64,000 bases of DNA from Falciphora oryzae. Its lineage: Eukaryota; Ascomycota; Sordariomycetes; Magnaporthales; Magnaporthaceae. The position numbers and the translations under genes were made by a program. Positions 52,474 to 62,486 of this stretch are shown in pieces; position 1 is the stretch's first letter; each line of letters starts with the position of its first letter. The notes below the pieces were generated by a model that did no database searches, had not been told where the DNA came from, and saw only the letters and a list, made by a program, of their open reading frames with translations. The stretch is taken from the NCBI GenBank assembly GCA_000733355.1, contig JNVV01000079.1:1-64000 (forward strand). Direction: 5' to 3'.

Positions 52474-53889
52474 TCAGTCGAGCTGATCCACAGTCTGGCC
52501 GTTGCTACCCTTGGCCTCCCTGTCTGCAGCCCCCTCGGCCTTGGCCCCGTCCTCCTGGCTGACAGCGGCGCACCAGCCAAACTCGTCCTTGACCTTGCCC
52601 AGCTGGATGCCCTTGAGCTGCGCCAGGAGCCTGAGGCAGAGCGGGCCGGCGTCGTCTTGCGACGCGGGGACGTACGTTACCGTCTCCTCGCCCCCGCCAA
52701 CCTCGAGGCGCGGGTGCTGCTTGACCTGTGCGGCCAGAGACTTGGGGTCCGACTCGCCCATCCTGCGCGTAATGGACCGGATGGGCACTAGCGCTGCGGC
52801 GGTGCCGGCTGCCATGATCTCGGTGAAGTTGGGCAGCTCCGCATATTTTATCTGTCGGTTGCGGCGATCGATATTTGTTAGCGCGCTTCGGCCCAGCCCA
52901 GTTCTCCGATCAGGGACAGGTTAGGTTTACGCCGGGCCGTTTTAGCGCGCTCGTGGACTAACCTGTCGCTTCTCGACTTTCCAGCCGAAGCTCCTGCCGA
53001 TCTGCTGGATGCTCTCGCTCGTCACACTGTCAATGACGTTCTTGGAGTCAGGCACCACGAGGGTGACGCCGCCCTGCCCGTCGTCGAGCGCGCCGATGAA
53101 GCCGCTCGTCGAGAACTCGTCCACCTCCTCGTGCGTGGCCGAGTCCAGGTGCAGCGTGATCCCGTACCCCTCGGCCCTGGCCTTGTCGCTCCACCTCAGC
53201 ACGGGCGCGTAGTTGCCGCCCACCTTTGCGCTGCCCGTACCGTTGGGCGCCGCGCGGTCAAAGTCGTCCAGGATCAGGGCCTTGACCGGGTGCGTGCCGT
53301 GGTAGACGCCCGTGGGCAGCACGTAGACGGCGAACGTGTACTCCTCGGGCGGGCTCAGGCCGAGCTGGGCCGAGGAGCCGTAGATCTGGGGGCGGATGTA
53401 CATGGCGGCGCCCGTGTCGTGGGGCGGGACAAACTCGGCGTTGAGCGAGACGGCGGCCCTGACGGCGTCGAGGAACAGGTCGGTCGGCACGGGCGGGATC
53501 GAGATGAACTCGGCCGAGTGCTGCATGCGCGCGGCGTTGCGGTCCGGGCGGAAGATCTGGATGGCCTTGTCGCCGGGCGCGCGGAAGGCCTTGAGCCCCT
53601 CGTAGGCCTGCTGGCCGTAGTTGAGGGCAGGCGCCATGCCATGAATGCGGATGTAGGGGTCCGTCACCCAGCGGAGGGGCGACCACCGACCCGTCTTCTT
53701 GGAGTAGTGGGATTCGATGTGGCCGTTGACTGCGCGCGGCGACTTCGCTGTCAGCAAGCGTTTGGGTGATTTCCCATGGGTTTGCAAGCGCCAACAGCCA
53801 CGAGCGCACCGCAACCTACCTTCTCGAACCAGGAAGCCGACGTTGGACCAGTCAATGGTGTTGACCGGCGGGGGAGGAAAGGAGGCCAT
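52474..53889 (-). CDS. Branched-chain amino-acid aminotransferase
   Basis: Three exons (53889-53820, 53747-52963, 52851-52474) with introns of 72 and 111 nt give 410 aa. It is a fold-type IV PLP enzyme: RIHGMAPALNYGQQAYEGLK, RPDRNAARMQHSAEFISIPP, and the PLP-binding Lys198 in GSAKVGGNYAPV, then FSTSGFIGAL and EIMAAGTAAALVPI. It would interconvert Leu, Ile and Val with their 2-oxo acids using glutamate/2-oxoglutarate. There is no mitochondrial presequence (it begins MASFPPPPVNTIDWSNVGFL), so it is probably cytosolic. This sequence subgroup also includes BCATs within secondary-metabolite clusters (for example the TOXF type), but no cluster enzymes are nearby. The C-terminus has an extra charged tail of about 25 residues. 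Confidence 0.92.
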
Positions 53890-55108
53890 CGTGGATGCCG
53901 GGATCGGAGGCAGCTGTGAATTCGCGTGGAGAGTTGGACAAAGGCCGCACAGGAGATGCCAGTCTCGTAAGATGTTCGAGGTGATCCAGTACCACAAATA
54001 CTACCCGAGAACACCTTCCAGATAATGTACTGGGAAGAACTGGCGCGGAGGGCGTGGAGGATGGATGAAGCTTGGCTCCACGCATTCAAGAGTCAGCGCC
54101 CGCGCAAAATACGATGACCGAATGGTGCGCAGAAAAATCCCCCACGCTAGCGGCCGAGATCGCAATGGCGGGGCAGCTGAGCAAGGAGGGATCGGAGCTG
54201 GGTGTTGACGCTTGTCAAGGCGGGAGTTGGCGAGCAGACCCCTGACCGACACCCGCCGACCAACCAGCGGACAGCCGCTGACAGAAATGGATTCGGGATG
54301 GCCCGGCGTTCAATTCCTTGGCCCAAAATGCGCATCGAGTTGATCAAGCGGGCCTTCATTCCACCAGAATACAAGGCACGACTTGAAAGCAGGCGCCGAC
54401 AATGGAAGATGAGCGCACATCTCAGTATATGCTATCATTACCCCTGAGAGTTTGTTGATGATGTACTTGCCGCTGGGCTACCCCCGAGTTCCTATTCCAT
54501 TTTCCATGTTACCCTTTCTTTTCTTTTTCCCAATACTTTTTTGTTTTTTCTTTCTTTTTTCCTTCTTTTTCCTTCTTCTTTTTCATCCTTTTTTTCTTTT
54601 GCGTTCTCTTTTCCCCTTACTTTCCTAATTCCCGTTCCTTTCTTCCTTTTAGAAAACGAGTTAGCTATCGAGTTAAAAGCACCTGTCGCTTAACCCATGA
54701 AGTTCCGAACCAATAATTAACCTTTCAGGAGTGATATCGTAACTAGGTTGTTTACACCTCAATTCTTCACGATTCCGCTCGTTCTTATGAGTGGTTGCCA
54801 ATTGTGGTGGAAGTTCCTCATACAGCACAGCGTTCCCCCGATTTAACCTGGGCTTCAATCGGTTCTCCCAGATCTCGTTGGGCTTCGGCTTTTAGCAACG
54901 ATAGGCTGAGTGCAAGTACGGTTCTACTATGACATGTTCTCCTCGATTCCACTCTAGACTCCGAGCCCCCTCGGTAACGAGTCGGCCTCCTCTGCGACAC
55001 TCAACTTTCAATCCTGAACCATCTGATCTCGCAGAAGTAGCGTATCCTCGAGAAATAAGGTTAAATCGCTTGAGAGGCCTCCCTAGCAAGGTGTGGTGAG
55101 CTCGCTTC
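53890..55108. other. Intergenic stretch with polypyrimidine tract
   Basis: BCAT upstream region, then a strongly pyrimidine-rich tract at about 54505-54650 on the plus strand (T/C with TTTTC and CTTCTT words). From 54700 to 55100 I see only open-frame noise. No gene is supported. Confidence 0.5.
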
Positions 55109-55921
55109 TCAAGCTCGCTCACGATCGATGAGGAATCTCTCGAAGACCGGGTCAAGCCTGCAGGCAGTGTTGCCGCTCTCCAAGATGCTTGCTTGCTTCT
55201 GATCGTTCATGCTGACCCAACGGTTAATTCCCTGGCAGAGGGAAACAGCCCCATAGCTGCCGTCAAGCTTGAGCCTTCCTAGATCTTTCAGCTTCTGACG
55301 CGCTGCACGATTAGGCTTGGGGCGAGCGTGAGGCGAGGGTATGTAGGGAGCAGTGCGGAGTAACCACAGTGTCTTGCCCTCATCCTCCATGTCGAGAAAG
55401 AGCCCCATGCCAGTCGGAATCTGGGGCGCATCCGCTCGCGTCTGGCTCATCGTCCGGACGTCGACAACCACCACATGTCCGAGCTCCAAGACAATCCTAG
55501 GGAACCCATGAAGTTGTGTTTTGCCCTCCTTCTCCGCATCCGGCTCTGTCTTGACGACAGATCTCTCGCCGCCGTGATCCGCGTCATTGGCGAACATTCC
55601 ATTGCTGTTGCGGCAGGGTTGGGGCTTGTTTCCCGGATCTTTGAAGAAGACTCGGAACGGAAATTGTGACGCCAGCTTGGATCCCTCGTCTTGGCTATCA
55701 TCCCCAGGGTAAGGCACTAGTCCCGCGCTGAGCATGAACTGCCTCTGAAGGGAGATTCCAAAGCGGCCGAGCTGCGAGCCTGAGAATTGGGCCGGGAAAG
55801 CCTTATCTTTGGCTTTCATCTTGAAGAGGCCGAGCGGCGGAGAGGCCACGAGGTAATTGCGGATTCGAAACATTTCTTGATGAAAGTCACGATTGTCGAA
55901 CTCAGGGTCGTCCGGACCATG

Positions 55922-56312
55922 TGTCGCAAAGCATATTTGACCCGATTGTCAGCCACCTGCTTGATAAGCGGGGCTTCGCTTTTAACTTGTGTGGCGCAAT
56001 GGGATTGCAACAGTTATGAGCCCGGAAGGTCGCAGGTTCAATTCCTGGCAGCGTACCTGTGCTACGACCTGTAATTTCCCTTGCAATGCCAGGGCGGCCA
56101 CCCTAAAAACGCACGTGCGAAAGCAGATTCGATAAGAGATAGTCCCAGGGTACGGACCTTTATTTTGAGAAGGACAATCCGGCCCTGATACATGGATATA
56201 TCTGGACCGAATTGGGGGGTGTGTCGCAAAGCATATTTGACCCGATTGTCAGCCACCTGCTTGATAAGCGGGGCTTCGCTTTTAACTTGTGTGGCGCAAT
56301 GGGATTGCAACA
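55922..56312 (+). mobile_element. TRIM: miniature LTR retrotransposon, 391 bp
   Basis: Two identical 91-bp LTRs (55922-56012 and 56222-56312) begin TGTCGCAAAGC and end GGGATTGCAACA. They enclose a 209-bp interior, with a perfect 5-bp target duplication CCATG (55917-55921 and 56313-56317). A G-rich run (ATTGGGGGGTG) just before the right LTR could be the polypurine tract, giving plus orientation. There is no coding capacity. LTR identity implies a recent insertion. The boundaries are confirmed by restoration of the host reading frame. The start of the interior is tRNA-like rather than a clear primer-binding site. Confidence 0.92.
55992..56045 (+). other. Pol III-type A and B boxes across the TRIM LTR/interior border
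   Basis: TGGCGCAATGG (55992-56002) fits the tRNA A box and GGTTCAATTCC (56035-56045) fits the B box. Their 43-bp offset matches a real tRNA gene. Acceptor-stem pairing is absent, so this is not a tRNA gene. Confidence 0.5.
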
Positions 56313-56635
56313 CCATGGCCCAGATTTTTGACCGCCATCCCAATGCTCCTGAAGAAACACAAGGCTTCGTTGAGGCGAGCTCCCTCTTTCTTTGCGCCTC
56401 GGTGGCGTATCTTGAGATGCTCCATGAACTTTATCGCGAGACGAACCGACTCCTGGTCTTCCAGTTCAAACAGGTTGCGAACGAGAGCCTGGGCGCTGTC
56501 TTGGTCCCAGGGTCCCTGATTCTTGCCTGGAGCTTCGGGCAGATCACGAATGGCCTCGATGGCGGTGGCGAGAAGGCCGGAATCGGGAGGATGGACGGGC
56601 GCCAAGGCGGGCGTCATCTCGTCTTGTCTAGACAT

Positions 56636-59600
56636 TGTGGCTGATCGTCTCCGACGGCGAGCCTGGGGCGATGACTGATGGTATGCTGAAGAGGAATTGT
56701 CCCGACGGTCGAGATTAGTGGCTTTTGGGTGGCCTAGCAGGCCGCTGGCTGATGCAGAGATAGAAGGGCGGTTCTGGCAAAAGAGGAGCCAGAATATTCT
56801 TTCCTGGCCGGGGAGATATGCGGCTGGCCGAGGGTCACTGCCCAGGAATTTGGGCCGTCGAGAATCGTGGCGTCGAGAGGGCACGCAAAAAGTTTCGGGC
56901 AAGTCGGTAGCACAGGTGGTAGTTACCAGGGGAGGTGGGGGTCCGTGCCTTGAGCTGGTTCTGGGAAGATGGAGGAAGGTTGAAGTTGATGGGATGGTAT
57001 AGGTGGTGGTTAGTGTGACGGGATTCGGAGCGCCCTAGTGACCGAGAAGTGAGAAAGGAGTCAGCGCTATTGTAGTGTGGTGTGCAGAAGCTGGCTGGCG
57101 CGACAAATAGTCTGGCGCAAAAAAATTACACGTTAGAGCCTCGACACCTGGCGCCGGGGTCCGAGACCTGTCTACCGGAGACTGGGCGGCCGGTACGGGG
57201 CCGGCCCGGGGGCGGCAGCGGTCCGCCGCCGGCTTCAGTGGATTTCAGGAACGGCCCAATCGCATGTGGTCGGGCTCCTGATTCGATTTCGCTCAGGTTG
57301 CGCAAGGACGCCGAGATAAGCCTTGCGAGAGCAGCCGATCTCCTGCTGGCTTAACCTGGAGGGCATGACCTCATTACGCTAGCTATAGCTTCAAACTAGC
57401 CTCCCTCGCCTCCACAGTAAGATGCCAAACCAGTAGTTTATCGCCTAACAGTCCTTGATCAACCGCGCATTTGGACGTCTCCTCTACTACAAAACAGTTG
57501 GCACCTCAAGGTCTCGCCTAGGTTCCCGCACCACCGGCAAGGAAGAGGTATGGACGGAATACAGGAACGGGAAAGGAGACGGGAACAGGATGGAATTTAG
57601 GAATAGGACGAAGTATAGGAAAAGAATTGAAGCAATGGCGTGCCATCTTTTTCGTCGCGGACGAGGACGTCAATCTCGCAATGGTCATTGGAGGGCAGGA
57701 AGCAGTCATCCGGGATGCAAGCTTGGCATGGTCACTAGCCACTCGCAGCCACAATGCTCCCTCCACTGGCTAATGGGGGAAGTAGCTAGCGTCTACTGGT
57801 TGTGGCTGCTAACTGAGAGAAACATCTATAGTGGTCACGGCGCTCTTTGTTTCCGTGCTTCGGCCTTGCTGGTGTACATCGGCCAAGCCTGAGTAAGCCA
57901 TCCACGGCTCCTTTCTTGAAACTTGATCACAGGGATACTTCATCCGCTCCACGCGAGTGGATTAGAAAAAAAGACAAGAAACATGGTGGCCTAGCACGTG
58001 TGCATGCTGGGTAAACGCGGCATTTCTCTCGTTCTATTCTAGCGGCGGGCAGGCGTCGTGCGCCCGTGATTCATCATCGCCGCTCTAACCCGCTGTAGGT
58101 AGGTGTCGAAACTGGGGAGGAGCCGTAGGAGCGCCCGGCCTTGGCGCGGAAAAAGATCCTGGCCGGTCGCGATTGACGCGAGACGGGGGGCCGGGAGACC
58201 GACCTCTGGGGTTCGTGTGGCGATGCATGCTGGCGGGGTGGGATGGCAAGGAAGAAGAAAAAGAAGCGGCGGCAAGCAAGGACATCCCTGGGGCCAATGG
58301 GCAGCGGCGCTGCAAGGCACCTGATTCCCCGTTCTGTACGACGGGGAGCTGACTTGACGAGAGCCTCACACGCGGGGTAGGACAACGACATAGTTGGGCA
58401 CCATACAGTAGGGTTTGATAATCCTGCTTGATCGGTCCTTGGTGCGACGAATAGAACATTCACGTGTGTTGTGAGGGGGGGAAGGAAGCCAACAGCAGTG
58501 GAAAAAAGGCGAAACCTTGAACAAAAGTGTGAGAGGACGGCGCCTTGGCCAAAAAGGTGAAAGGCGCCGGTGGCAGGACGCCAAAGCTGGGGGGTAAAGG
58601 GCAGCGACGCGCCAATGGCGATGGGCAGAAGGGCGCCCGGGGGAGGGTGGTTATTTGGCCCCCAGCAGTCGGCAAATATGCTTCGTCAGGCAGTGACGGC
58701 GCAAACAAGAGATCGACAAGTTGTCGGACCGCAGCCAAGCAAAGCACCGACGATCCAAGGCCTCCCCCGGAAATGATCGCCTCTGGCTGAAATGCAGATC
58801 CAGTGTGTGCGCGCTCTCAGAGGGGACGGGGTTTTTGAGGGGATGAATGTGACTTTGAGGGGAAGATTGTCCTGTCCTGCAGACATGGAAATCGTTGCCT
58901 GCCGGGCTTGCACATCACAACCAGAAGAAGCTTTCCACTAATGCAAAGGGAAAAAGACAGAATGGGGTCCCGGAGTGTTCTCTCGAGTAGGAGGACTTCC
59001 CGAGGAGCATTGGCAGACAATGTCTGCCTACTTTCTTGGCAACCCAGTGAGGAACAGCCTAGTGGCTCGCCTGGAAGCAGGGAAGACAACAAGGCGGCGA
59101 CGAGGTCGAGGCGTCCGAAGCAAACATCTGGCCTGTCGCGCAACGATGACGTCGAGGGCAACACGCCAAACAACGTGGGCGCGATGCCCGGCCGCCAGCA
59201 ACGGCCGGCAAAACAGATCCTGTTTTGGGGCGGCAGGTCGGAGGTGATTTGATCCCCTGAGGTGTGCATGGTGTGATAGATGATGTGATGAGAGTTGCTT
59301 GGTGGTGGAGAGCCAAACGGCGCAAAGGTCGAGCGAGGGTGAGAAGATCGCCCGACGCGCAACTGGGGGGCGGGAGGTGGTAAAATAGAAACCGGACGAA
59401 CGAGCGCGAGCGGCAAATCGCCGATCATGACATCGGAGACAGCTGACCTTGGGCGCGGCGAGGCTCGGAGACCGCGATGGAGCCACGGAGTGTCTCAGGA
59501 GGGCGTGGAGGGCAGACGGTCAAGGGGCAGGGGAAAAGAACAAGAAAAGGAAAGGAAGAAACACAAGGGAAATGACGCAGTTGTGCATGCTGGTGGCTGG

Positions 59601-61947
59601 CGGCCGTGGAGAAGGGACTTGTGCGCCTGCAGATTCTAGTGCAAGTACAGGTTTGTATCTATCCTCGCGGGCTCCGCTGGACTTCCGTCTTGCTGAAGAG
59701 GGCGGGACCAAATGGCGATTGGCGAGGCCGGTCAGTCTTTGGAGGCTGGGTTGTTGTACGGGCAAACCACCAAACCTCACTGTGTGCTTCATCCTTTACT
59801 TACAAGACGTTGCGTGATTTACTTTTTCCTTCTTCCCTTCCATCACGTCCTTCTAGCTCGCTTTTTGTGAGCCAAGGCCACAACGGCAATCAGCCAGGCA
59901 AATAGGGATCATCACTGACCGCCATTTCCACGCTGGGGTTTGGTAAGACAGAAGAATTGGATCTGGCGAAGAACCACAATCGTGGGGGTCGTCGAAGAAT
60001 CTCAAAGTGCAAAGGTCGCGAAGAGGCTGTCCCGAATGCAGGTCCCATGTGGTTGTCGCGGCTGGAGGCTACCGATGAAGTTGGTTGCGATACTTGACAG
60101 CCCATACTCGGCGCGGAGGAGAACTGGGGCGTTTCGCGACTCGCGTCCCTCCTCGTCGGCAGCGAAAAAAAAAAAAAAAAAAAAAAAAAAGCTGCTGCGT
60201 GTCCCCTCGCATTTGGCTTCGGTTGGCGGCAGGCTGCCGATCTCTGGCACAGGCCAACGTGCGACCGACCCAATGAAAGAGCCCGATTGTGGCGTCACTG
60301 GCGGCGATCTCTATCTGTCCTGGCACGTTGCTCTCACTCCCCCGCCCCGTTTTTGGCTTTTGGCCTCTCTTTCATCTTGCTGGAGGGCACGAACGGGTAC
60401 CTCGAGGTACCTGCAGAGCCGCGCAGGCCGTGAATGGTGTTTGCTGCTCGCTTGAGTGCGTGCACGGCCTTGCCTGCCCGCGTGCCCGCCTAATTGTTAC
60501 CACGCACGCGCCGCCTCCCTCCACACCGAAGGCCGCCTTCACAGCGCCTTACTGGCGGCCACATCCGAAGGTATTGACAAAAGCAGGTTAGCGTCGCCAG
60601 CTTTCAATGGGTCAGCGGGCGGGTCGACCTGAAATTTCGGGGGTCCACCTGGAGGCAAGCTGACAAGCGGGCGGCAGGCTCGTTGGTCCCTGGTTTTCTC
60701 CCTTTTTTTTTTTTTTTTTTTTCCTTCCCCCGCGAACCGAGTCGTGCGAGTCACGGAGCCTCGCACCCTCACACCCGGCAAGAGGAAAAAAGAAGGATAA
60801 CTAACGTTAATACTAATAAAAAAATAACCTGTGTTCTTCCTCGCCCCCCACTGCACTCCAACTAGCTCGCCCAGCCAAGCCAGGACGCACGGGAAAGGGG
60901 CACAGTCCACCGAGCAGCACCGAGCTCCCGCGCCGGCTGTTGCTTTGCGCGACACGAGAACCCGTCTGTTCCCTCTGGCCGACCCGAGTCGCTTTGTCCG
61001 TCGCGGCTCAGAGGCCGTGGGATACTGTGCCAAACCTTGGGCTACGTGCGCAGGACACAGGCGCCGATCAATCGCCAGACCACATCGTGGCTGCCGCCCG
61101 TGGACCCTCACCGTTGGACGGCGCCAACGAGCGCCTGGCAGCACACCGCCGCACTGTCCTGTCCCAGACACCCTCCCCCCACACCTCCCGGTTTCCGCAA
61201 AAGGGGAGCAAAGACCGTTGATCGCGGCATCCAAAACAGGGCAAAACAGCCAATCCTCCTGTGCCGTCGTCCGCCGCACCCGAGAGCCCCAATCAACGGG
61301 GTCCCACCTAAAAACTACGACCCGATGACAGTCGTTCCCAGCAGCCCCCATCATCCCCTCCTCCCACCGGCACACCCCTCCATCGACACCCCGGCGCACG
61401 AGTCCGGTGCCCAATAATAGGCCGTCTCAGGGGCCGACGGGAGCCACCGCCATTCCTGTCGTTGCCCACCCTCGAGTCGTCCTTGCCTGCGGGTCCGCCA
61501 GCAGAGTCCCACGGCCCTGCCCTCCACGCATCCCCAGCTACCATACATTTCAAAATACCGCCATCCCCCAACCCATCCCATCTTTCTCACTCCGAGGCTG
61601 TAGTGCCTTGACTTCCCTTCCCTCCTCCCTCGAGCCGCCGCCGCTGCAATCATTGCCGCAGTCCCTGACGCCTCCACGATTCGACCGCACGCAAAAGTTG
61701 TGAGCGGAGCTTTCTTCGCCCGGCCCACCAGACCACTTTGCGACTAATACCTACCGTACATAATAACCGGACACCACCCTCTCGTGGCAGCTCCGTCTTC
61801 GGTTCTCGACTCTCTTTACTATCAGCCCCGCCGTACACGCTTGCTCTCGGCGCCACCCGTCCACCACTAAAAGGCCTACCGGGAGGCGCAAGAGTCGTTG
61901 AGTTGAACTGTGGAGGACGGACCGCAACACACAATCACGCCCTGGAT
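56636..61947. other. Long stretch without a convincing gene
   Basis: 5.3 kb in which overlapping open frames occur on both strands but none has motifs, a signal peptide or splice-linked partners. Candidates examined and not called include 57455-57892 (plus) and 58817-59428 (minus). Homopolymers occur at 60165-60190 (26 A) and 60703-60722 (20 T). The 1.2 kb before 61948 is C-rich and reads like the long promoter/leader of the SCOC-type gene. Confidence 0.4.
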
Positions 61948-62486
61948 ATGGACGGACAGCCAACGCCGGCGACGATGCCCAAGATGGACCGTTCCGACTC
62001 ATCATCTGGCTCCGAGGTCGATACTCCTCCCCTTGGCCCCACCATCCACGCCCCGGTCCCTATGCGTCCACGGCTGCCGAGCAGGAAAAGCAGCGGCACC
62101 ATGGTGGTGCCGAGAGACTCGATCGATGCCACCCAGCCCTACCAAATCGACCTCGAGCCGGACGATGTCCGCGCCATGAGTCCCAGGAGGACGACGGAGG
62201 ACATCGAGGCCATGGGGAGAGAGGCGAGGGAAGAACTCAGGAGGTAAGCCGGCCGCAACTCTCTAGCAGGATTCGACCCCGCCCCCACGACACATGGGCT
62301 AACACCCCCTTCAGACACGCCAAGGCGCTCCAAGACTCTCTCATCATGATCTTCAACCGCATCGAGGCCGTCAAGGAGGAGCACGACAAGCTGGACAGCA
62401 ACAACAAGTTCCTACAGAAGTACATTGGCGACCTCATGAGCACGAGCAAAATCACGTCGACCGGCGGCGGGAGGGCCAAGAAATGA
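61948..62486 (+). CDS. Short coiled-coil (SCOC/DUF2205-type) protein
   Basis: Two exons, 61948-62243 and 62315-62486, with a 71-nt intron (GTAAGC donor, GCTAACA branch, CTTCAG acceptor) give 155 aa. The disordered Ser/Pro-rich N-terminus is followed, from about residue 85, by a coiled coil. The conserved core HAKALQDSLIMIFNRIEAVK, then EEHDKLDSNNKFLQKYIGDL, ends in MSTSKITSTGGGRAKK. This matches the short coiled-coil family whose animal member SCOC binds ARL1 and acts at the Golgi and in autophagy. The fungal role is inferred only. I chose ATG 61948; the frame is open further upstream but has no earlier ATG. Confidence 0.85.

Larger units (their letters stand above)
55109..56635 (-). pseudogene. 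Unknown gene disrupted by a TRIM element
   Basis: The coding sequence starts at 56635 (MSRQDEMTPALAPVHPPDSG), runs through EALCFFRSIGMAVKNLGHG and is cut at 56313. On the far side of the 391-bp element it resumes as PDDPEFDNRDFHQEMFRIRN and ends at 55109. Counting the 5-bp target site once, 56635-56313 plus 55916-55109 gives 377 codons in a single frame. As the DNA stands, translation enters the element and stops after VAIPLRHTS. The restored product is hydrophilic with a central acidic stretch (VVKTEPDAEKEGKTQLHGFP) and a basic C-terminal part. I recognise no family. Splicing around the element cannot be excluded but no good sites were seen. Confidence 0.75.

Noticed and set aside
45995..53889. 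A secondary-metabolite cluster (esterase, transporter, BCAT)
   Set aside because: No polyketide synthase, NRPS, terpene or RiPP core enzyme or pathway regulator is present; the potassium transporter and BCAT are explained as housekeeping.
57455..57892. 145-codon plus-strand ORF
   Set aside because: Purine-rich simple sequence in its first half, no motif, no promoter or splice context.
58817..59428. 203-codon minus-strand ORF
   Set aside because: Overlaps other frames on both strands; no conserved features.
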